DNA of 64,000 bases from Gemmatimonadota bacterium (GTDB lineage: Bacteria; Latescibacterota; UBA2968; UBA8231): positions 1-64,000 of the forward strand of contig JABHDC010000124.1 of assembly GCA_018673255.1 (NCBI GenBank), in the 5' to 3' direction. The translations under genes and the position numbers were made by a program. Shown here piece by piece: positions 35,994-44,057 of the stretch; the stretch's first letter is position 1, and each line of letters opens with the position of its first letter. The notes under the pieces were generated by a model, which saw only the letters and a list, made by a program, of their open reading frames with translations, made no database searches and was not told the origin of the DNA.

Positions 35994-36017
35994 CTCTTCT
36001 CACGGAGTCAGTGCATT

Positions 36018-36941
36018 ATGAAGAAAGCACTACTGATCGCCGTTGGTCTATCGCTGGTGGCAAGCGCGGCCATGGCAGGTCTCAACCCTCTGGTCTTTGA
36101 ACTCCCGAAGTTCAGCCAGCCACCGACGTTGGACGGTGACCGGGGAGCCGAAGAGTGGGCCGGAGCTCTTGAGTTGGAATGCTCGGTGTCGCAGATCTTC
36201 CGCGACGGCGATGCGCTCGGTTGGCGTAATCTCGAAGAGCAGCAGAGCGAGATCAGCGCCAACCAGCTCTTGGAGAACGAAGGCGAAGACGCGAGCATCG
36301 CACGGACCGATGACGACGCCAAGGCGAACGTCTGGCACGGGTGGGATGACGACGCCTTCTACTACATCTCTGAGAACCGCGACAACGTCAGAGACGTGGA
36401 CGGCGGCCCAGATACCGACCCGGCCCACTGGTGGATTCGTGACAGCATGTCGCTGTATGTGGACCTGACCTACGCCCGTGAAGGTGAAGAGCCCAACTAC
36501 GTCTCGCTGAACATCATCAACTTCATCGCTGCCCCGATGAATTCCAGCGACGTGACGATCACCTGGGAACGCACGATCGAGGGTGTCCGTGCTGCGACAC
36601 AAGATCCCGATCTGATCGAGGGTTTCGAGTATGGCTTCCGCGACGCCGGTGACGAATTCGGCGGCGAAGAAGATTACGTCATCGAGGGCAAGTTGCCTTG
36701 GGACACGCTCACACGCTTCAACCTGGCCGACACGCCCACAGTCGGTACCCAGATGGGGATCGAGTGGATCGTGATGGATCCTGACGGCAACGATGGCTAC
36801 GGTGGCCAGATTCAGTGTTGGGGCTGGGCTGGTGAAATCGCGAACTACACGACCGTCATCTACTCCGACACTCCCGCCGGCCCAGGTGGCACGGCGGTGG
36901 AGGCCGACTCTTGGGGCCGTATCAAGTCGACCTTCAACTAG
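36018..36941 (+). CDS. Secreted CBM9-like protein, probably abundant
   Basis: The 307-residue protein has a textbook signal peptide (MKKALLIAVGLSLVASAAMA). The mature part is a CBM9/DOMON-like beta-sandwich (PPTLDGDRGAEEWAGALEL, VWHGWDDDAFYYISENRDN, SMSLYVDLTYAREGEE) and is very acidic. It is a distant relative of the CBM9-like proteins at 16561 and 23836. A strong promoter, its own strong terminator and single-gene layout suggest high expression, for example as a surface or secreted carbohydrate-binding protein. No catalytic domain is present. Confidence 0.85.
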   Translation: MKKALLIAVGLSLVASAAMAGLNPLVFELPKFSQPPTLDGDRGAEEWAGALELECSVSQIFRDGDALGWRNLEEQQSEISANQLLENEGEDASIARTDDDAKANVWHGWDDDAFYYISENRDNVRDVDGGPDTDPAHWWIRDSMSLYVDLTYAREGEEPNYVSLNIINFIAAPMNSSDVTITWERTIEGVRAATQDPDLIEGFEYGFRDAGDEFGGEEDYVIEGKLPWDTLTRFNLADTPTVGTQMGIEWIVMDPDGNDGYGGQIQCWGWAGEIANYTTVIYSDTPAGPGGTAVEADSWGRIKSTFN

Positions 36942-36945
36942 TCAG

Positions 36946-36993
36946 TTAGCAGCACAGTGATTTAGCAGCACAGTGATTTAGTAGCACAGTGGT
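36946..36993 (+). repeat. Three tandem 16-bp repeats
   Basis: TTAGCAGCACAGTGAT occurs exactly at 36946-36961 and 36962-36977, and a third copy (36978-36993) differs at two positions. The repeats begin four bases after the stop codon of the CBM9-like gene and end before the terminator. Confidence 0.9.
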
Positions 36994-37014
36994 TATTTGG
37001 TAGATAAACCACCG

Positions 37015-37055
37015 GGATCGGCAGCGGGCCCCGTGCTCGTTGCCGATCCTTTTTT
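37015..37055 (+). terminator. Rho-independent terminator after the CBM9-like gene
   Basis: A 12-bp stem (37015-37026 with 37038-37049, one G-T pair) has an 11-base loop and is followed by six T residues (37050-37055). It separates the CBM9-like gene from the long gene train that starts at 37085. Confidence 0.92.
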
Positions 37056-37084
37056 ATCTTCGCCCTCCTCCGAGGGGATGTGGG

Positions 37085-40069
37085 ATGTCGTTCCTGTTCG
37101 ACGAGCGTGAGGCGCGCACCTGGCTGAGGCGGATACCGATCCTTTGGGTCGTCTGCCTGATTGTGCCCGGTAACCCGCTTGAGGCACAGCGTCATCCGGA
37201 ATCGGAAGGCGCCAACGTCTACTATACCGACGAGCCCGGGGTCCCTCGCGATCCTGACTGGCAGAAGCGCCCGCCCTTCCTGCGTGCCCCGTGGGATCGG
37301 TACGAGAGAGGCCGTACCCGGCTTTTCCTCAATGCCGAAGACCCCGACGACTATACCAACTACGCACAGGAAGACTACATCCCCTATTTCCGCGCCGCCT
37401 CCATCTGGGAGCTGCGCGGCGGCCGACCTTTCCGCTTTCGCCAGATGCGCTTCGATCGGGCCGGCGAGTACATGGGGGACAGCTACTGGCGCGCATTCTC
37501 TTTCGAAGAGGCGCGCAGCAGCTCCGATCACTCCGGTTTCTCCACCATCGATCATAAGGATCGCGACCCCACCGGCGATGTCCCACTCGCCCTTCTGCCG
37601 ACCCGGTTGCGGGCCTCGTACAGCGCCTACCATGACCTGCGCTGGATGGTGACCGCGGGTACCGCAGTGCGCACGCGGTTCTCGCCCTTGACCCTGGTAC
37701 AGTCCCACCTACCGGCTGTGCGTCTCGACATGAACTACAAGAACCGGGACATGGCCACGCTGCTCTACAACCGCGGGCGTGGCGGGCAGGGCCTGTTCTC
37801 CACCTGGGCGTACCAGGAGGGAGACGACTTACGGGACGGGGGCTTCAGTGAGGAACCGCCGATCCTGACCTACGGAATGCACCTGCATCGCATGCAGGGC
37901 AAATACATCAGCGTCGGCGCGACGTATGTGAACCAGCTAATGCAGTTCCCCTCTTCGCCTCGCAGTGACGGTTTGCGTGGTGACCTGCCCTACGACATGG
38001 GGGGACCGACGCGTATCAAAGTTTTTGTGGCTGACGACCTACCTGATTCGCCGACCACCACGGCGCGGGCCTACGGGGTCCACCTGGAGGTAGACGGCCT
38101 GCGTGCCGGCGAGCGGGTGCGTCTGTCCACCGACCCAAATGATGCGAACTTCGATGCCGCCCTGAGTCGAGGACTGTCCGTGTCCGGCGGCGTGCAGACC
38201 GGCGACGGTGGCCGCGAGGCCGCCGGCACCGATGCGGTGGTGTACGAGTTTACCATGCCGGAGGACGTCACGGTCACCGGCGCCCGCTTCGAGGCTGAGG
38301 TCGAGGGTGATTACCGTCTGGGCGTGCGGCAGACTCACATGGTGCCTCTCGTTGATCAGGTCTCCGGAGACATCAAACTCGCCGAAACGGTGTGGCCCGC
38401 CTTACCGTTGGGAACGGAGGCGCGCCGGGCCTTCAAGTGGTATGTGGGACCCGACGAGGAACCGTATTACACGGTGGCGCGCTCTACCGGCCAAGGCATC
38501 GGCGGCCAGAACCGACGGCGCGTGGGCATCGACTACGGCATGCCCACCGGCCAGAGTTTGGCCTCCATCGACTGGAACGCCAACCTGGTCGGTTTGAAGT
38601 TCAGTGGTGAGATCGCCCACAACCTGCAGAACTTCATGTTTCCGATCGAGAATGGGCTGGGTGACCGCAGCTCCCAGACCGCTTGGGCCTGGTGGACGCA
38701 GGTCTCCAAGCGGCTACTCGAGGGCCGGGTGGACATCGGCGGCGAGATCTATCGCCTGGAGCCCGACTATAGCGGTGGCTACGACAGTCTACGTGGTGGT
38801 CTGCCGTTCCATCTGGATCAGCAACGGGGAACCCGGGCTCTGTCGACGACCCAGGAATTTCCCATGGTGGAGGACAACGACGACAACGACCAGTGGCCAG
38901 ATGACTTCGACGGTGAGCGCCCGGCCATCGGAGACGAGTATCCGGGCTCCTCGAGCTCGCAGGTCTATCCCGGACTGGACGAGAACTCGGACAGCATCAG
39001 CGACATCGATCGCAATGAGAACTTCATCCTCGACTGGCAAGAGCCGTTCCTGACCTACGACTCAGACCCGCGTGAGTTCGTCTACGGTATCGACTTCAAC
39101 AACAACGACATCCCGGACTTCCGTGAAAACGACGACTTACCCGACTATCCATACCGCCGTGATCACAAGGGCAACCACGTCTTCCTGCGTCTCAACCAGC
39201 TGGGCCGGTTCGCAAGGCATATCACAATCGGCGGATACAAGGCCGAGGAGATCGCCGGGGGGCGGGAGGCCCATGGCCTCTACGTGCGCTACGCCAATGT
39301 GATCAACAGTCGTCGGGTTGGACGTGTCCAGATCAACGGCGACATCAAGCGGGTCGAAGACGAGATCCCCGACCACAGCTTCATCTTCTTTGTACCGCCC
39401 GATGACAACGACATCATCCCCTGGCTCAACTGGCCGGATCACTTCCCCGACGTGGCGGGCCGATTCCGGCCAGCCACACCCGATCCCATGCTCATGCGAG
39501 ACAGTTGGGTGAGCACGGTGTTCATCGATCATCGGTACCAGGGAATCGATCATCTCAGCTTGTCCAACTCGGTGGTCTGGGTGCGCAACAGCCAGGCCGA
39601 GGTCGAGTCGGAGGACGGCTCGCTGCTGCAGCCCGATGATGTGCGAACCCGCTTCGGTATGGTCAACAAGGTGGACTACTCCTGGCGGCGGGGGGCACTG
39701 AGGATCCATCCCAAGCTCAAGATCCGATTCCTGACCGAGGGTGCGGACAGCGATCAGGACCCGCACCGGTCCTTCGTCGATCTGATTCCCATCATCGAGG
39801 CTTACTACTCGCTCACGGCCAACACTCATCTGATGGCTGGTGCGCAGGGGTTGCCGCTGGGGCCGTACAAGCACTGGGATCGCAGTGACAACACGGGCAC
39901 CTTCGACCAGACCGATTACCTGGGTATGGTACGCATGGACTCCGAGTATTTCGGACGTCAGTTGTCCTACTTCCTCGGATACCAGCTCACCTCGCGCGAG
40001 TACGAACGTCTGAAAGACCGCAATACCGATCAGGGGACCCTGTTCGTCGAACTCATGGTGCCCTTCTAG
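37085..40069 (+). CDS. Large predicted outer-membrane protein, copy 1
   Basis: The 994-residue protein starts at ATG 37085 after GAGGGG. A signal region ends near GNPLEAQ. Most of the chain has alternating hydrophobic strands and it ends in LFVELMVPF, an aromatic C-terminus as in outer-membrane barrels. Residues about 594-692 are an Asp/Asn-rich segment (DNDDNDQWPDDF, GIDFNNNDIPDFREND) that resembles calcium-binding thrombospondin-3-type loops. It is a full-length paralog of the 44058-47051 protein, with the acidic segment at the same residue numbers. I do not recognise a named family. It heads a long rightward gene train with ExbB/ExbD-type genes. Confidence 0.78.
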   Translation: MSFLFDEREARTWLRRIPILWVVCLIVPGNPLEAQRHPESEGANVYYTDEPGVPRDPDWQKRPPFLRAPWDRYERGRTRLFLNAEDPDDYTNYAQEDYIPYFRAASIWELRGGRPFRFRQMRFDRAGEYMGDSYWRAFSFEEARSSSDHSGFSTIDHKDRDPTGDVPLALLPTRLRASYSAYHDLRWMVTAGTAVRTRFSPLTLVQSHLPAVRLDMNYKNRDMATLLYNRGRGGQGLFSTWAYQEGDDLRDGGFSEEPPILTYGMHLHRMQGKYISVGATYVNQLMQFPSSPRSDGLRGDLPYDMGGPTRIKVFVADDLPDSPTTTARAYGVHLEVDGLRAGERVRLSTDPNDANFDAALSRGLSVSGGVQTGDGGREAAGTDAVVYEFTMPEDVTVTGARFEAEVEGDYRLGVRQTHMVPLVDQVSGDIKLAETVWPALPLGTEARRAFKWYVGPDEEPYYTVARSTGQGIGGQNRRRVGIDYGMPTGQSLASIDWNANLVGLKFSGEIAHNLQNFMFPIENGLGDRSSQTAWAWWTQVSKRLLEGRVDIGGEIYRLEPDYSGGYDSLRGGLPFHLDQQRGTRALSTTQEFPMVEDNDDNDQWPDDFDGERPAIGDEYPGSSSSQVYPGLDENSDSISDIDRNENFILDWQEPFLTYDSDPREFVYGIDFNNNDIPDFRENDDLPDYPYRRDHKGNHVFLRLNQLGRFARHITIGGYKAEEIAGGREAHGLYVRYANVINSRRVGRVQINGDIKRVEDEIPDHSFIFFVPPDDNDIIPWLNWPDHFPDVAGRFRPATPDPMLMRDSWVSTVFIDHRYQGIDHLSLSNSVVWVRNSQAEVESEDGSLLQPDDVRTRFGMVNKVDYSWRRGALRIHPKLKIRFLTEGADSDQDPHRSFVDLIPIIEAYYSLTANTHLMAGAQGLPLGPYKHWDRSDNTGTFDQTDYLGMVRMDSEYFGRQLSYFLGYQLTSREYERLKDRNTDQGTLFVELMVPF

Positions 40070-40124
40070 GCCTGCCATGACGTACGCATGCCGTGGAGCG
40101 AGAGTGTTGGCTAGACGACCTGAG

Positions 40125-40868
40125 ATGCGCATCGCCCATCTGTTGTGGGTGGGGCTGCTGGTGGGCTTCGTGGGATGCTCCCTGAGGCCACGGCCCCAGC
40201 TGGAGTACCGCGTACACATGGAGCCGCAGCTTCCTGAGGGAGGCACCTACTATATTGACGCGATCGACAGCTCAGTGGTATGGAGCCGCGAAGGCGTGCA
40301 GATCAAGGTGCGGTTCCATGATGATCAGATGCTGGATCACAAATTCCCGGCAAGCAGCCCGTTCACGCTGAGGGGATGGACTCACCCCGTCCTGGGCTAC
40401 ACGCCCCCCCTATGGACGACGTTCGAGATTACTGTGATCAACCGCACACGGCCCCGGGTTGAGTTAGATCCCACCAAGCTGGTCCTGCGGGTCGACAGCG
40501 GTCAAAAGTTCTCCTGCCGGCAAGGAGTAGGGGTCTGGTACGACGAGGACGAGTACTACGACTACAGCCACGTCAAATGGGCGAGCCGGGCAGGCAATGT
40601 CCATTACCGAGCCACCCGGCAACGGGACGACATCTGGCGACGTCACTCCTTTGGCCGGGAGAAGCCAGTGCGCCAAGGCAGGAAATACTCGGGCTTCGTA
40701 ACCTTCCCGCCCCTGCCGCCGGAGGCCAAATCATTCAGCTTGGAAATCAACGACTTCATCCTGTCCTTTGACCGCTTTGAAGTAGGCTATGGGGAACCCT
40801 TGGAGTTCACCAACATGGCCTTCGATTTCGAAGTGGACCAGGGCACCATCGAGGTGAGTGAGAAGTAG
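40125..40868 (+). CDS. Lipoprotein of unknown function, copy 1
   Basis: The 247-residue protein begins at ATG 40125 with a lipoprotein signal (WVGLLVGFVGC). It is a paralog of the lipoprotein at 51951-52724: both have HM(E/D)PxxPEG near the N-terminus, YY(I/V)DxxDSS, a GY(T/A)PP segment before a beta strand, and SxxINDFILSFD/TISDFILSFD near the end. The fold looks all-beta. It may belong to the envelope machine encoded around it. Confidence 0.78.
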   Translation: MRIAHLLWVGLLVGFVGCSLRPRPQLEYRVHMEPQLPEGGTYYIDAIDSSVVWSREGVQIKVRFHDDQMLDHKFPASSPFTLRGWTHPVLGYTPPLWTTFEITVINRTRPRVELDPTKLVLRVDSGQKFSCRQGVGVWYDEDEYYDYSHVKWASRAGNVHYRATRQRDDIWRRHSFGREKPVRQGRKYSGFVTFPPLPPEAKSFSLEINDFILSFDRFEVGYGEPLEFTNMAFDFEVDQGTIEVSEK

Positions 40869-41543
40869 ATGAGAGCACGTCATCGATACGGGACGGCGGT
40901 GTTCCTGTCCTTGCTCGCCCTCACCGGCTGCCTGAGCCTGAAGTACGTGGCTCTCAAGGGCACCAGCGTCCCCAACCCGCCGGCAGGACGCGTCAAGATC
41001 GCTATCGGTGCGTTCCCTGTGGTGAGTAAGGCCAGTGTCGTCGATCCCACGGCGTCGGTGAGTTCGCCGCACGATCCGAGTGGGGGAGGAGGGACGCGTT
41101 CGGCGGGACTCGGGGGTCTGGCTGGTGAGTCGCGTGACATGGAGATCGCCCGCGCCTCCCGGATCGAGGATTTGGCCGGTGCGGTGCTCCGCGAGTTGCG
41201 ACGCGAGCATGTGCGGATGTTTGTCTATTTGGAGGAAATACCCGACCTGGAAGAGGTCCGCGAGTTCGGCAATCCATTTGAGCTGGTCAGTGCCGAGTCC
41301 GGGGAGGCAGCGTTGGTCATCAGTGGCACGGCGCTGATCCGAACCCGCCGGATATCCAAGCAGTTCACGCGTGAGACGGACAGCGTCGAGATCGGGCTGA
41401 CCGTCATCGACGTAGCGACCGGCCGTGAGGTACTCAAGGAAGACCTGAGACTCGGCATCAACTTGGTTTTCAATTCTGAGGAGCTGGAGGAGGCCATGGC
41501 CGTCGGCGTGGTCACCCATCTCATGCAGAAGACGCTGTTCTAG
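40869..41543 (+). CDS. Lipoprotein of unknown function
   Basis: The 224-residue protein starts directly after the previous stop and has a lipoprotein signal (LSLLALTGC). A Gly/Ser-rich stretch (about 70-95) is followed by an alpha/beta part (LVISGTALIRTRRISKQF, VEIGLTVIDVATGREVLKE) that resembles the CsgG/curli-type or LptE-like outer-membrane lipoprotein cores. The assignment is weak. It is in the same operon as its neighbours. Confidence 0.7.
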   Translation: MRARHRYGTAVFLSLLALTGCLSLKYVALKGTSVPNPPAGRVKIAIGAFPVVSKASVVDPTASVSSPHDPSGGGGTRSAGLGGLAGESRDMEIARASRIEDLAGAVLRELRREHVRMFVYLEEIPDLEEVREFGNPFELVSAESGEAALVISGTALIRTRRISKQFTRETDSVEIGLTVIDVATGREVLKEDLRLGINLVFNSEELEEAMAVGVVTHLMQKTLF

Positions 41544-43196
41544 GTGCGTCGGTTGGCATCGGCTATGATAATGGCAATCACCACGGGCACCCCATGCGAG
41601 GCACAACTCCCGACCTGGAACGTCGAGGCGGCGGTGGATTTCTCTGGGGCTACCACACAGGACGTACGCGTGCTCGACGACAGTCTCGTGGTTCTGGCGC
41701 CCTTGCCTGCTGACCGGAATCTGGCATCGGACCGACGGGCCACGGACGAGTTTGGTCGGACGGTGCCACTAGTGGATGGCACGACCGAAACCGAGTGGCT
41801 GTCCGGTACGCCCAATGTCGTCGGTCGGCAGTTCACCGTCGATCTGGGACTGGAGCGGCTCGTCTCTCGAGTGCGTGTCCTACTCGGCAAGACGGGCCTG
41901 GAGCAGCCCGAATACTTCATGCGCGGGTACCGTATCGATGCGGCAACCCAGTCGAGTCCCGAACTATGGCGCCTGCTGGCCGAGAAGCGGCGTAACCTGA
42001 ACGCGGAAGTTGACACGGAGGTGGACTCCACCTGGCTCCTCGTGGATGACAGCGGGAATCATCTGCCGCGGCGGGGCCGGTACGTGAGACTGGAGATCAT
42101 CAGCCAAGACCGCAGCAACTGGGTGACCCTGGGGGAAGTGGAGATCTTCGGGGTCGGCTTCGCTGAGACCGGCGAGATCGTGGATGAGTTCGAGGTGTCG
42201 TCACCGGTGAACGTCGGGCGCGTGCAGTGGGGTGCCACGACACCAGAAGGCACCGATGTGAGACTGCAAGTGCGCGGTGCGGATGATGACCTGGATTGGT
42301 CCGACTGGCTCGAGGGAGGGGGCGGTAGAGACTCTCTCTACGGTGGGGCAGAGCCGGTGACGCATCTGCAATACCGGGGAATCCTTAGGACCGCCGATCC
42401 ATTCGTGACGCCAGCCCTCGAGCGTATCGAGGTGGACTATGATCCCGTGTTGGTGGCGCGACAAGTCAAGGATGTGAGTGCTCCTGAGACGGTGCGCAAG
42501 GGCGAGCCGACGGTGGTGACGGTGAGCGCCACCATCGAGGTGGGGGCCGACAACTACGGCGTAGACAGGCTGCGCCTGGAAGGGACCTGTCTCGACGTCA
42601 CGGCGGTGCGGTTGGACGGTATGCCACTGGAGCATGACGAGGATCTGGGGCAAGGCTACCGCTGGACGTGCTTCCCGGCCCTGGAGCAGACACTCATCGA
42701 GTTCTCACAGCACGACCGCATCAGTGCCGGAACCGTAAGAGTGGAGGTGGAGGGAGAAGGCCTCTTCCTCCACGACCTCGTGCCCATACAGGTGCAAATC
42801 GCCAGCGATGAGCAGGCGACCCGGGACGGGTACACGAATTGGCAGAACGGACCTGCGATTGCGGTGCGCAGTCTGGGGCTGCCGCCGGACCTGCTGAGTG
42901 AGGCAGAGATCTCGCCCAAGCCGTTCTCGCCTTTCCGTGACGGTCTTCTGAACTTCGACTTCGTAGTGGCCAATATCCGCCAAGACTCTCGCATGGCCGT
43001 CGTGATCTACCGACTCGACGGGCGCCGTGTGAGACGCCTGGTCCAGGAGGGGCAGGCGCGGGCCTACCACTTCGAGTGGGACGGGAGGGACGGCGATGGA
43101 CAGATCGTCCATCCCGGGCTTTACCTGTACGAGATCCGGGTGGATGCTGGAGACGAGGGAGCGAGAAAGCGTGGTGCCTTTGCGGTGGCTTACTAG
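41544..43196 (+). CDS. Secreted discoidin-like protein with FlgD-like C-terminal domain
   Basis: The 550-residue protein starts at GTG 41544, directly after the upstream stop, and has a signal peptide (ending PCEAQ). Residues about 70-180 resemble an F5/8-type discoidin domain (TEWLSGTPNVVGRQFTVDLG...RGRYVRLEIIS). The C-terminal part from residue 454 is a FlgD/T9SS-like Ig tail (ISPKPFSPFRDG...YHFEWDGRDGDG...PGLYLYEIRVD). Such tails mark surface-exported proteins in T9SS-bearing bacteria. Its end overlaps the next gene's start region. Confidence 0.8.
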   Translation: MRRLASAMIMAITTGTPCEAQLPTWNVEAAVDFSGATTQDVRVLDDSLVVLAPLPADRNLASDRRATDEFGRTVPLVDGTTETEWLSGTPNVVGRQFTVDLGLERLVSRVRVLLGKTGLEQPEYFMRGYRIDAATQSSPELWRLLAEKRRNLNAEVDTEVDSTWLLVDDSGNHLPRRGRYVRLEIISQDRSNWVTLGEVEIFGVGFAETGEIVDEFEVSSPVNVGRVQWGATTPEGTDVRLQVRGADDDLDWSDWLEGGGGRDSLYGGAEPVTHLQYRGILRTADPFVTPALERIEVDYDPVLVARQVKDVSAPETVRKGEPTVVTVSATIEVGADNYGVDRLRLEGTCLDVTAVRLDGMPLEHDEDLGQGYRWTCFPALEQTLIEFSQHDRISAGTVRVEVEGEGLFLHDLVPIQVQIASDEQATRDGYTNWQNGPAIAVRSLGLPPDLLSEAEISPKPFSPFRDGLLNFDFVVANIRQDSRMAVVIYRLDGRRVRRLVQEGQARAYHFEWDGRDGDGQIVHPGLYLYEIRVDAGDEGARKRGAFAVAY

Positions 43197-44040
43197 TCTG
43201 CTCATCGTGGGCTGCGCGCTGCCCGTGACGGCCGCCTTCGAGGTCAGTGGCGGTAGTGCCCGTGCCTCGTCGGTGGGCGGCGCCTTCACGGCCGTGGCCA
43301 CGGACGTCGACGCCGTCTGGTACAACGCGGCCGTCAACGCACGGGCTCAGGGTCTGCAGGTTGGCACAACGCATGCACTGCTGTATCCAGGATTGGAAGG
43401 AACGCTGAGCCTAAATGCCCTGTCGGCAGCCGTGCCCCTTGGGGGCGGCAGCGCTCAGATGGGGTTGTCGACACTGGACTTTCCCGACTGGCACGAGCAG
43501 ATCGTGGCGCTGGGATACGGGCGGCCCCTGCTTCCGCGTCTGGCGGTGGGGGGGACCATACGCTCGAGTGGCTGGCGCACATCGGGCATGTCTCATCGCA
43601 GCTGGAGTGCTGACCTTGGGGCAATCTATGAGGTCGGTTGGGTACACTACAACACCTACGTGCGACTCGGGGCGGCATTGAAGAACATCACCGCTGCCAA
43701 CATTTCGGCCGGTGGATACGGGGCCGGAGAGACTCCAAGAGCATTTTCCTTCGGGGCCGCCGTCGACGTGGGCCATCAGGGGATCCTCGTGGACGCCGAA
43801 CGTCGAGGGGGCTACACTACCGTGCGCCTCGGGTACGAGACGCGCGCCGCCAGCCTGGGGGGTGCTACGTTTCGCCTGGGTGCGAACAACTTGCTGACCA
43901 GCGGGTCGGCGGGCGAACTGGATGTGGGTATCGGATATACATGGAACCGCTGGCGCCTGGACTACGCCTACGCCTACCCCTTGGAGCTAACAGCTCTGGG
44001 TGGAGTCCATCGTCTCAGCATGGCGTATCACAAGCGCTAA
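43171..44040 (+). CDS. PorV/PorQ-like outer-membrane barrel protein
   Basis: The 289-residue protein has a signal peptide (ending PVTAA) followed by FEVSGGSARASSVGGAFTAV, then ATDVDAVWYNAA, the signature of the PorV/PorQ family (FadL-type barrels of T9SS). GTG 43171 is the start nearest the signal peptide; ATG 43144, further inside the previous gene, is an alternative. Either start overlaps the discoidin gene, so translation is coupled. PorV holds exported proteins for processing by PorU, and a PorU-like gene lies at 8772. Confidence 0.8.
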   Translation: MVPLRWLTSLLIVGCALPVTAAFEVSGGSARASSVGGAFTAVATDVDAVWYNAAVNARAQGLQVGTTHALLYPGLEGTLSLNALSAAVPLGGGSAQMGLSTLDFPDWHEQIVALGYGRPLLPRLAVGGTIRSSGWRTSGMSHRSWSADLGAIYEVGWVHYNTYVRLGAALKNITAANISAGGYGAGETPRAFSFGAAVDVGHQGILVDAERRGGYTTVRLGYETRAASLGGATFRLGANNLLTSGSAGELDVGIGYTWNRWRLDYAYAYPLELTALGGVHRLSMAYHKR

Positions 44041-44057
44041 AGAGAGCCATAGAACGC

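Larger units (their letters stand above)
35608..36017. other. Divergent intergenic region with promoter and leader
   Basis: This 410-base gap between the DUF4159-like gene and the CBM9-like gene holds a clear rightward promoter (35871-35899), a leader of about 115 bases, and a short hairpin followed by T residues (35967-35993). I see no coding sequence in it. Confidence 0.7.

Noticed and set aside
43638..44057. N-terminal extension of the second large outer-membrane protein
   Set aside because: The open frame extends back into the PorV/PorQ-like gene in another frame and has Arg-rich random content; the signal peptide starts after 44058.
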